Made by a program: the position numbers and the translations under genes. Shown here in pieces: positions 23,477 through 33,169 of a DNA stretch of 64,000 nt; position 1 is the first letter of the stretch; each line of letters opens with the position of its first letter. The notes under the pieces were generated by a model. That model did no database searches and was not told the origin of the DNA. It saw only the letters and a program-made list of their open reading frames with translations. Source of the DNA: Arabidopsis thaliana (Eukaryota; Streptophyta; Magnoliopsida; Brassicales; Brassicaceae); contig NC_003076.8 of NCBI RefSeq assembly GCF_000001735.4, positions 6,386,001-6,450,000 on the forward strand, written 5' to 3'.

Positions 23477-25719
23477 ATGATGTGGGTCCTCTTCGTTTCT
23501 TTTTGTAATTTAGAATTTAACATTTTGGTAAGTTTTTTTGTTACTTGGTAATTGGTATGACAGTCAGAATCATCTTACCACGGGGTCTCATTAACTATCT
23601 AAACAACAAATTTCTTCTTTACTTTTTAAGATATCAACTAGCTAAATTATACAGTATTAAGAGATTTTCTTACCGACTATATAAGTAAGGGAAATATTTT
23701 TTTTCCGTGTCTTCTGTAATTAAGAATCTTACTGGCAAGCCATTACTCATTAGCCATGTGATGGGGATCTGAAAATCCTCGATATGCGTATTCGTCACAA
23801 TTTGTTTAAATGGATTATAATATTTCATATACACTTAAATCCCACGTGGGCTAAAGCATTGCCGACACTAGAGTTTTATATTATTACATAACTTTTCTTT
23901 ACGTAATCTAGAGTTTTAAATTTGTGATATTTCTGCTTTGGGTATATGGATACCAGCTAGAAGCATCTTACCTCATGAATCATGATTTACTTTCAAATAT
24001 GTAAAATGATAAGATTAGTACCGTGCTATATAAATATTTATTAAAATAACACAAATACATTAAATTTAATTTCATAAAAGTGTACCATAATTTTAATTAT
24101 TCTTTCTGTAATGGAGATTTTTTTTATGTGGGATACTAGCCAGAAGCATCTTACTACGTGATTTAGCTTTCAAATATTACTATGGGTACGTACCCGACTA
24201 CCCGTGCTACATTAATGTTTACAACAAATTAAAAAAAAAAACATTATATTTATTTTTATATAAAAAAATGTCCCATAATTAAATTTCTAATACCAAATCA
24301 AGGAGAAAATGTTTGGCTCTTTTGAGCTGTAGTTAGAAAAAGGTAAGCAAAAAAAAAAAATCAAGGAAAAAATAATAAAGATATAAATTAAACCAATATA
24401 ATGTAAGCCATCCAGTTGTTTAACATAACTTCAAAAGAATTTATTTAAGTTTAAAATTTGAATACTTAGTTAATAATGCAGAAAAATATTTGAAGACTGG
24501 AATCTCATGGTTGCGCGAGTTCTACGTAGGACAGACTGTGGATCTGAATTACTAAAATTAATCGTAGTTATTAAAAAAAAAAACTAAGCAAAATTTTATG
24601 TTTTATAGGTTGAGATGGTTTCATTTTTAATGTAAGGGGGTTATTGCTTCTATGAATTTAGTTTCATTTGAAATAGTTCAATTCTACAATTAATCTACTA
24701 TGTAAAAATATTGCAAGTGTTTGTCGCCTTACAATGAAAAGAGGAGGAGATTGGGGACCAAAGAGTGAAGTCGATCTCAAAAAGTAGAATCCATTCAAGA
24801 ATCGTAACATATCATTCTGACATTTCCTCCGCATGGTTCAAGGGAATGGAGACGACTTCTAAACCGTTTCTTTGAGTCTTTCTTTTTCTCGCATCTAGAT
24901 CCCTCATGATCCAAATTGGTTCTCAAAGAGTTCTTACCACATTCCATGAGACACCCTTGTAGCTCTTTCACCAGATAGCATATTGGATCTTAAATAATTT
25001 CAACTAATTAGTATCAAAACTACTATCTCCATTAATTTCTGTCGGAAATCATCGGAGAAATTAAGGGCATACAAGTCCATATTTTTCCTTCTTTGAGACT
25101 ATCATGAACGTGTTGTTGTGACAAGTATATGTCTTCTTCTTTATTTACTTTAAAAATTCCTAAAAAGGTGAATTTGCATCAATCACTTAAATTCGTAATT
25201 TTATTACCATTATTTTCTGAAATAATTTAACCTTTCTATCATTTGAACAATTGATGCTAGTTTTTATTTTGTATCTTTTTTCAATGATGCAAATTAAGAT
25301 AGATTAGTATCAATTTAATTTAGTTGATGTCAAATAATTAGTTATGGCATTACTTATTGTAATTGACGTTAAATCAAATTTTGTATCTGTTATAAATAAG
25401 TAACTCAAATTAACATCATTTATTTTTGATATAATTTATTTTATGCAATACATTTTTTGTAGTAACTTTTGAATTTCAAATCTAAATTGCAATTTCTAAT
25501 AAGAAATACAGAATACTTTAGATAATTATTAATGTGCAAAATCCTCAGACAATATTTTTTATCAAAACAAGCGAATATCAAATTTGAATAAAATAACATA
25601 GACGATATTTATGAGAAACGGGTGATAATTTCTTAAAATTTCGATTAGAACACATGTGTCGCTGAAAACGTGTCATACAAGACCAAAAACTGTGATACTA
25701 TCATGAGTGACTGATGATT
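23477..25719. other. Intergenic between the first and second protease-like genes
   Basis: AT-rich with no supported gene. It contains a diverged tandem duplication at 23940-24285. From 24300 to 25700 I see no gene or element with clear ends. Confidence 0.45.
23940..24285. repeat. Diverged tandem duplication (two units)
   Basis: The unit at about 23940-24095 and the unit at about 24127-24285 share ordered matches: a GGATAC(C/T)AG phrase, then AGAAGCATCTTAC, CTTTCAAATAT, a CCGTGCTA phrase and finally a CCATAATT phrase. The period is about 187 bases, with many substitutions and small indels. It is non-coding. Confidence 0.7.
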
Positions 25720-27170
25720 CTATTTTTGGGAAGGCCAAGTGGAGCAGCTTGTGTTATGGAGCAAGAGTGACTCACTAAAAGCGAGAACCGTCCCGCTGAA
25801 ATCGAACTCGAGCATATGATCTTGAAGCTGATGTGTCCCAATCACCATCAAATCCTTCGGTGTCTTTCCACCGTCGATAAACGCCAAACACATCACCGTT
25901 TCCTTCACTTTCACCACCGTATTCGCACCGTAGAACCCCCACTTTACCTCCCCTATCCTCCCCGGCAGACCAATCTCTATCACGGGCACGTTAGGCCCCG
26001 CCGTCAAATTCTTTCCAGCGGTGCGTGAATCAAAACAATGTTTAAACGGCGCCACCGATGGAACCTTAGCTATTCCCATAGCCTGTATATATAGTTCACA
26101 CCAAAACAAACAAGACAGAAAAGAGGTTATATCAGCTTATCTATATACAACAAAAAAATAACATTAGCAACGTTATAATTTAAAGGAACACATTTCTAAT
26201 AATCGTTTAATAAGATATTTTATTTTAAAAATCTCAAATCATGGTTCACTCCACAGGAACTCCAATAAAGAGATAAGAAATTTTATACATGAATAATATA
26301 TTTTGTTTTGAATACCTTAGCCTTGAGTGTAAAAGACTGAGCAAGAGCATTGTAGATATCGGTTTGAAGTACGGTGTAGTGAACCACCGTACTGAGTTTG
26401 GCTCCGCCGGTTAGCAAATCAGGGTTCAACTTCAAAGCAGTTCCACCAACGTAGATAGATTTTACAGTGATTAGATAATCTCCTGAGTCAGTGCCTTTAA
26501 TGGGAGTTAAAGTCCTTGGAATCGGATTATCGCTACTATTGAATGGTGGGATAAAGTAGTGAATGCCGGCGATATAGAAATGACCGGTACCGGAAGAAGG
26601 CAAGCAGAGAGAGAATTTAGGGATGACGTTAAACGCTGACGTCACTTGTTTCGTGAACGACGAAGATCCGGGAGAAAGAGCCAGAACTCCGTCGACTGGA
26701 GGAGGAAGGCCTTGGAGGGCTTTCTCACCGGCGCATGAGAATGTGAAGTGGCGGACGGAGACTTGAGAGAGGAACTTGCCGCCGTCTGTGGTGTAGAGGG
26801 AAGCTCTGTCTTGGACGACACGGCCGGTTACAACGGGGTTTTGTCCGAGTGGGTTTGGTTGCTTGTAAAGACAAGATTTGCCAGCGCATCCATTACCGGG
26901 GATAGACTTGCATGTGGAGCTCTGGCAAGTGACTAGGCGGAGAGATGATAAAGATTTAAGTTTGCGGCAGTCGAGCCACGTGAGGTTTGTTCCGAGGTCG
27001 AGGAGGAGGTTTACAGGAGATTTTGCGGCGGATCCGACGTTGAAAGTGGTGTAGAATAGATTGGTGGGTTCGTGCTTGGTGATCGGAAGAAGGTATTGAG
27101 AGTTTGATTTCAGAGCTATGGCTGCGAAAATGGAAAGGAAGACTAGTAGGCGCGTGAGGCTACTACCCAT
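25720..27170 (-). CDS. Aspartyl-protease-like secreted protein (TAXI/EDGP type), two exons
   Basis: Exons are 27170-26316 and 26082-25720, giving 405 aa; the intron (26083-26315) has GT-AG ends and phase 0. A signal peptide (about residues 1-24) precedes the TAXI_N and TAXI_C halves. The first active-site motif is DLGTN in place of DTGS, and the second region is YTVLQTDIY, so the catalytic pair is degraded. Cys-rich loops typical of plant members are present. The open frame extends further upstream, but the ATG at 27170 begins the signal peptide. A CTATAAATA box lies about 90 bases upstream. Remembered as AT5G19110. It is the only one of the three protease-like genes with an intron. Confidence 0.9.
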
Positions 27171-27256
27171 CTCTATTATATTCAGGTTATAATTTTTTTT
27201 GGTAAATGAAATGATGAATGTGATTGTTTGTGATGGAGATGGACTACGATGTATGT

Positions 27257-27266
27257 TATTTATAGA
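27257..27266 (-). promoter_or_regulatory. TATA box of the second protease-like gene
   Basis: The complement reads CTATAAATAA, about 90 bases upstream of the chosen ATG. The first protease-like gene has a similar box. Confidence 0.6.
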
Positions 27267-28584
27267 TGTAAAATACATTTTGGATCTAAGAATTAAAATG
27301 GTGATTAGTACATTTTTTAACACAAAAGTGATGGTATTCTTGAATGTTTGAGATTCGCGTTGAGATTTGTTTTCCTAAAAGTTGAATTACGCGGAATCTT
27401 AAAAAATGAGAGTATTTTTGCATGTGTTACACATGACAACAATTAATTATATGAAAAAATGAAGATTAGTCGGTGCATCTGAAGTCGTATAATGTTATGC
27501 AAAATGAGGTCTGATCAAGTATACTCGCGTGGTGGGTATATGTCACAATTCATATTCTTTTCTTTTCAAATAGTTTTCGAGTTCTTCTTTATGCATGATC
27601 TTAATCCTTAATATAGCAGCAATACATACTAGAAAGTCTTGAAAGATCTTATAATTTAAATCAAATCATTTGTATTTTCAATTTTATAGGAATAGAAACG
27701 ATTTTCGCTAAAATAATCCATTAACGACTCTATTTTTTCATCGACAAGGACTTAATTTACAATTTTACATAACGAATCCAAACATATTGGGCCATATTGC
27801 CAGGCCCACGTATAAATGAGCTCAATATTAATCTTCATAACACCACATTGCTTATATTGCAACAATTAATTTTTATTTGAAAACAATGGAGAAAGATGGG
27901 TCGGTGTATCTTAGTATGCTAGTTTAAGTATCATTTAACATTAATTGGTACGTAATGTATGCAAAATGAGTGTTGAATTCTTTTATACCTGATCATAAAA
28001 AGTCTTGCAGGATCGTAAAGTTCATATGCTGTATGAAGAAAAATGATTTTTCATTCAAATAAACCATTAACGGCTCTCGTTATTTCGTTATTAAAGACCG
28101 TTGATTTGTTTTATATATAACGCCATGCAAACCATTGGGCCATATAAGTTTCTGAAGACGCCCATATATAAACGAGCCCAATCTTAATTTCATAATACAT
28201 GTTAACATCACAAAATTTACAAGTACCAAGCCAACTACTCCAACTGGCATAGGGTATAAACTTTATGGATATTCCTATAAAACATCCTTTCACACGTGCC
28301 AAAAATCATCAAATCGTCTCCTTTTTCTTTTGAGCTTTTAATAAAATGGATAAACATTGACCAAAACAAAATAAAAAGAAAAGAAAAAGTCCCCACCAAA
28401 GAGCGAAACGACACAACAAGTCTACTCAGCACTTACCTTAAAATGAACCAATCCTTATCGTTTCAGTTTTTTCACATTCACAATAAACCAGCGTCGGCCC
28501 ACCGCATCCCAAACCATAACGCTTAATCCTTAAAAACCGTCCAGATCCATTTCCTTCCTCTAAAACTCATCACACACACTTCTA
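27267..28584. other. Divergent intergenic region between the second and third protease-like genes
   Basis: This holds the promoters of two genes transcribed away from each other. Most of it is a diverged tandem duplication (27425-28215). GGGCC-type motifs recur at about 27790, 27803 and 28137. A CT/AC-rich leader precedes the ATG at 28585. Confidence 0.5.
27425..28215. repeat. Diverged tandem duplication in the divergent promoter region
   Basis: Unit one (about 27425-27850) and unit two (about 27855-28215) share, in order, AACAATTAATT, GTCGGTG(C/T)ATCT, TGCAAAATGAG, AAAGTCTTG(A/C)A, CCATTAACG(A/G)CTCT, TTGGGCCATAT, CCCA(C/T)(G/A)TATAAA and a T(T/A)AAT(C/T)TTCATAA-like end. The copies are clearly homologous but well diverged. 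Such a duplication can double promoter elements for the gene at 28585. Confidence 0.8.
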
Positions 28585-29745
28585 ATGGCTTCTTCTTCTT
28601 GTTTGAATCTCTTCTTCTTCTCTTTTCTCTCCGCTCTAATCATTTCTAAATCTCAGATCTCTGATTCCGTTAACGGGGTCGTTTTCCCTGTTGTTAAAGA
28701 CCTTCCAACCGGTCAATACCTCGCACAGATTCGACTCGGTGACTCACCGGATCCAGTCAAGCTCGTAGTCGATCTGGCCGGCTCAATTCTCTGGTTTGAT
28801 TGTTCCTCAAGACATGTTTCCTCGTCAAGGAACCTAATATCCGGTAGCTCTAGCGGCTGCTTAAAGGCAAAAGTTGGAAATGAACGAGTATCATCATCAT
28901 CATCATCGCGTAAAGACCAAAACGCCGATTGCGAATTACTTGTTAAAAACGACGCCTTTGGGATTACGGCGAGAGGAGAGCTTTTCAGTGACGTCATGTC
29001 GGTTGGCTCTGTTACTTCTCCGGGAACCGTTGATCTACTTTTCGCTTGTACTCCACCGTGGCTGTTACGTGGGCTCGCTAGTGGAGCCCAAGGAGTAATG
29101 GGCTTAGGAAGGGCCCAAATCTCACTCCCTTCACAACTCGCCGCGGAAACTAACGAACGTCGTCGGTTAACTGTTTACCTGTCGCCGTTGAACGGTGTCG
29201 TATCAACGAGTTCGGTGGAGGAGGTTTTTGGAGTGGCTGCGTCTAGATCGCTGGTTTACACGCCTTTGTTAACCGGTTCGAGTGGCAACTACGTAATTAA
29301 CGTGAAATCGATTAGAGTCAACGGGGAAAAGCTCTCCGTGGAAGGTCCGTTGGCGGTGGAGCTGAGCACGGTGGTTCCTTACACGATTTTAGAGAGCTCG
29401 ATCTACAAGGTGTTCGCGGAAGCTTACGCCAAAGCTGCGGGTGAAGCTACATCGGTGCCTCCTGTCGCACCGTTTGGGCTCTGCTTCACTAGTGACGTAG
29501 ATTTTCCGGCGGTAGATCTAGCGTTGCAGAGTGAGATGGTGCGGTGGAGGATTCATGGGAAGAATCTGATGGTGGATGTTGGTGGTGGAGTCCGATGCTC
29601 GGGGATTGTTGACGGCGGGTCAAGTCGAGTCAACCCGATTGTAATGGGTGGGCTACAATTAGAAGGCTTTATATTGGACTTTGATTTGGGTAACTCAATG
29701 ATGGGCTTTGGACAAAGAACACGCTCTGATTCAACTTCGTTGTAA
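28585..29745 (+). CDS. Aspartyl-protease-like secreted protein (TAXI/EDGP type)
   Basis: A single exon of 386 aa. A Ser/Phe/Leu-rich signal peptide (about residues 1-22) precedes the TAXI_N and TAXI_C halves. The first catalytic motif is degraded to DLAGS and the second region is YTILESSIY, so it is probably not a protease. A poly-Ser stretch sits near residue 105. GC content is higher than in the two neighbours. The ATG is preceded by a CT-rich leader. It converges on the GPI transamidase gene, whose stop lies 382 bases away; the gap holds only the two 3' ends. Remembered as AT5G19120, a sugar- and hormone-responsive member of the family, though that expression claim is from memory. A shard of its 3' end is repeated at 33050-33162. 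Confidence 0.92.
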   Translation: MASSSCLNLFFFSFLSALIISKSQISDSVNGVVFPVVKDLPTGQYLAQIRLGDSPDPVKLVVDLAGSILWFDCSSRHVSSSRNLISGSSSGCLKAKVGNERVSSSSSSRKDQNADCELLVKNDAFGITARGELFSDVMSVGSVTSPGTVDLLFACTPPWLLRGLASGAQGVMGLGRAQISLPSQLAAETNERRRLTVYLSPLNGVVSTSSVEEVFGVAASRSLVYTPLLTGSSGNYVINVKSIRVNGEKLSVEGPLAVELSTVVPYTILESSIYKVFAEAYAKAAGEATSVPPVAPFGLCFTSDVDFPAVDLALQSEMVRWRIHGKNLMVDVGGGVRCSGIVDGGSSRVNPIVMGGLQLEGFILDFDLGNSMMGFGQRTRSDSTSL

Positions 29746-30127
29746 TACAGAAACCTTTGTAATTGTAACCTTCTAATTATCTGGTAGATATCCTCAATTT
29801 TGATCTCTTTTGAGTGTACTCTTTTCTTACAATACCTGCTACAAGCAATCATGCATTTGTACAACTAATAGATCTAATTTAAGAAACAGCTATTACTTAA
29901 ATGAAGTAAAAATACAGTGCTTAAAACTAAAAATCAATACAAAAAACAGAAACTTCACTCATTCATCGCATTTTTAGTTTTCTAACGATACATCAGACCT
30001 CTAACTGCTAATTACCATGCGACAACTAGAACATATGACAAATTCCAACAAGTGTGGACAACTGTCACCGAAGTAAAGGAAATAACTGTGACCTTCCTTG
30101 TATGGAGATTGGGACGTAAAATAAGAA

Positions 30128-32993
30128 TTAAGAAGGATGAAACAAGATGCAGAGGCAAAGGAGCCAGCAAGGAAGATGAACCATACCTATGTATAGATAT
30201 GTTGCACTCTTCCACGCCCAAAGCGACTCTAACCATGTCCAAAACTCTCCTCCAAGACTCAACCCTACGAGGCCTTCTCCAAGCAACCCTTTAGAGATTG
30301 CAAAAAACATGACCGGGAACCCGATTGTCAGCAATACAATACTGCAAAACGCACCCAACAGGCTCTTAAGGCGTCTGGATCTCAAAGCGGGTTTTATAGG
30401 CTGAGCCATAAGACACGTTGGCACTAGTAGCAACGCTCCAATCTCTGCGGTGGCAAAATTGATTATGGACATGAGGCATAGGCCGATGAAGGCAGCTGAG
30501 ATGGTCACTGATTTCAAGATGGCCCAGTTGGTTCCATGGAGTCGAGAGGAGAACGGAGAGCAACCAGGCATTGTGACAAAGGTTATAAGGAGAAGCGACG
30601 AAGAGGTAGTGCCCCACATGATGGAGCGGTTTGTTGGAGAATGTTGGCCCGGTACTTGACAGATGAAATAAGGTAGCAGCGTGACAATGAAACCCAACAA
30701 GTGCAAAGTAAAGACCTGTTTCGCTGCATCTAGCCATTTCCAAGACTTGAAGTTTTCGGTTGGGTTATGAGTGGAATTGGTAAGAGATTTACAGCCATCG
30801 ATGTATAAAGAGGCTGCGACCATTGGAAGAGGGGCAACAAGAAGAGCAAAGGCAATCATGTAGACTCCTACAGAGATAAATTTGCTTGGCGAAGTTAACA
30901 TGTAAAGGAAAAACGATTGATGGAACTTCTCAAGGAGGTTGTTCACTGATCTTATAGTTCCTTCCAGTAACCTGCGTTTAAAGAGAAAGCACAGAGTTAT
31001 CATCGAACACTCATACAGAGTCAATGAGTAGAAAACATTAAAACTCTTAAATTCCACTGTAGCATAAATGATATATTGTAGTACTTTAGCATTACAAAAT
31101 GCACATACACTAGCAGAGGTAGGTAAACGGTATAAAATGGGAACGAATGAAAATATAAAAACAAAAACTCACCGGGCACCTCGTAGAAAGAAATCGTGTT
31201 GTCTTGTCTTACTGTCAGGAGGAAATCTAGGTGAAACTTTCAAAGTTATAGCATCAACTTGATAATCGCGGAAAGCTCCATGGGGACCAGTTGGGATACC
31301 AAGGGCCTGATGAGAATGAATAACAAAAGAAAGAAACATTTTCTGTCAGCTTTCAAGGTCTTTCCTAGTTAAAATGTATCAGTGTGACTGCAACCACAAG
31401 ATGCCAAGAACTTAATTAAGGACAGATCAGTTGTACATTTTACCTGGGAGTACAGTGAACTTGCAAGGGTAGCACTGCCTTCAAGATAGTCTGCAGCTGG
31501 GATACCAAAATTCCAGTCCGGATTTAACATATGCGCCAATTTCCCAACAGCTTCAAATATTTCCCCAAAAATCTTTAGCCAACTAGAGGAAAGTAAAGAT
31601 ACAACCTTCTCAACCTTGACATAAAACCCCTGCCTGTGCACCGCTAAGTAATTTACAACATTGATGAGGTCGAGATTTGGCATCTGCCCATTAGATGCCT
31701 CTGCATAGATACTTAGTGTGTCCTCAAACTTTTCACTTCTACCATCAACCTTCAAAACCAAAGCAGCAGCCATTGTTCCAGCTCGTCTGAAGTTATCAGC
31801 TGTATTTTGCTCGTCACACTTCAGAAGATCCGAGACCTTAAATGAAGGTGAGTGGTATTCAGTTAACCACGCAGCAACAGGCCTATAGTCTCCATAACGA
31901 GAATCAGCGACAAGCCATATTATGTCTTTGGAAAGCCAGGTAACTCTAGAGAGCAAGGAAAAAAGAGAACTGACAATTCCTAAAGACAAATCCTCATAGT
32001 CTCCACCATTTATAAAATCATAGGGAGTAACCAGCACAATAGACTCTTTTCCATCACCACGAGGGGCTCTTATAATCCCCGCAACATTGACCCCATAAGA
32101 AGCACAACTGACATTCTCCAGCAATGTATATGAATCTGGACCGGAGAAAAAGTGCAGGGGGTGAAATTGATTCCCTTCAGGATGGAACTTTTGATAAGAA
32201 ACTTCTGCACCCATATCTGACATGTATTTTCCAATGAGCTTTTGGACTTCACTAGAAAGAAAAATCACACAAATGGAGAAACATTAAGTTACTTGGGCTA
32301 GGACCAAAACAGAAGGACAAGTAAAATTCTTCATAACGTAGGAGAAAGCTCTATTTCATGCGAAAACTGAGGGAAGAAAAGACATACACACCCTGGCCTT
32401 CATGATTCAACCTAAAGTTCTTTATGTCCTTCACCAGTTTGCTTCCATCAGAAACATCTCGATTAGAGAGCATAGACCGTGCAGAGCCTGAGGATTAGAG
32501 TCAAAATAGAAAGTGTAAAACACCAAACAACAACGCATTCAAAGTTGGCAAGCCATAAACTCACATGACTCAACAGTTTTAAACCCTTCTACAGATTCCA
32601 ATCGTATAGAACACTAATTCCAGGTTAACATGTACAGTATCCAAATGTGGACTTTAATTGAATTCTAAGGTATGTAACAAAACCTGGCATTAGAGCATTC
32701 TCGGAGATGTAAGTGTTCTTTGCCAGTAGAGGCAAAAGCAGCAGCGCCAAAACCCCAGCAGCAGAGAAAACCACACTACAAACACAATCAGATCATCAAT
32801 GAACCAAAAGAGAAAGAATCAAAACATAGAAACTAGTGGAGTAGAAGAGAAAATTATGGTTGAAGATTTACCTGAAAACAGGACTGTGAGCGATGAGGAA
32901 GATTCCGAGCCGAACGATTGGTCTCGGTTTGATTTTAGGAGATCCATCATCGGTCTTCACTTCCTCTTCATTATCCCGGTTCACCGCTGCCAT
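30128..32993 (-). CDS. GAA1: GPI transamidase subunit (Gaa1/GPAA1 family)
   Basis: Six exons on the minus strand (32993-32872, 32775-32684, 32487-32388, 32251-31444, 31306-31173, 30971-30128) give 699 aa. All introns have GT-AG ends and the phases agree. An N-terminal membrane segment at about residues 41-62 is followed by a large luminal domain of the M28-peptidase-like fold (about 75-400). After that come several hydrophobic segments in the C-terminal 280 residues. Gaa1 is a subunit of the ER complex that cleaves proproteins and attaches the GPI anchor; it helps recognise the lipid anchor. The donor of exon 3 was chosen as GTATGT, the only one that keeps the frame. Remembered as AT5G19130. 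Its ATG lies 57 bases from a protease-like pseudogene shard, so that shard overlaps its promoter or leader. Confidence 0.93.
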
Positions 32994-33049
32994 GATTCAC
33001 AGATCTTCGATCAATTTCGGCAGATTCGAACCTACGACGAACTGTGATC

Positions 33050-33162
33050 TCCGTGGCTTGGGAATTGTAGACGACGGTCAAGTCGGGTCAGCCCGAATAG
33101 GGTGGGTGGGCTTAAATTTAGAAGGCTTTGTAATGGACTTTTATTTGGGTGATGGGCTTAAA
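33050..33162 (+). pseudogene. 3' fragment of an aspartyl-protease-like gene
   Basis: Translated, this matches the last 45 or so residues of the protease-like gene at 28585-29745. Shared features are a GIVD.G motif, a GG.NLEGF-like motif and a DF.LG ending. At the DNA level long stretches such as TTAGAAGGCTTTGTA and TGGACTTT are shared. There is no start, no N-terminal part and no intact end, so it is a dead shard, in the same orientation as its source about 3.4 kb away. It lies head-to-head with the GPI transamidase gene and probably supplies part of its upstream region. Confidence 0.85.
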
Positions 33163-33169
33163 GTCAGAT

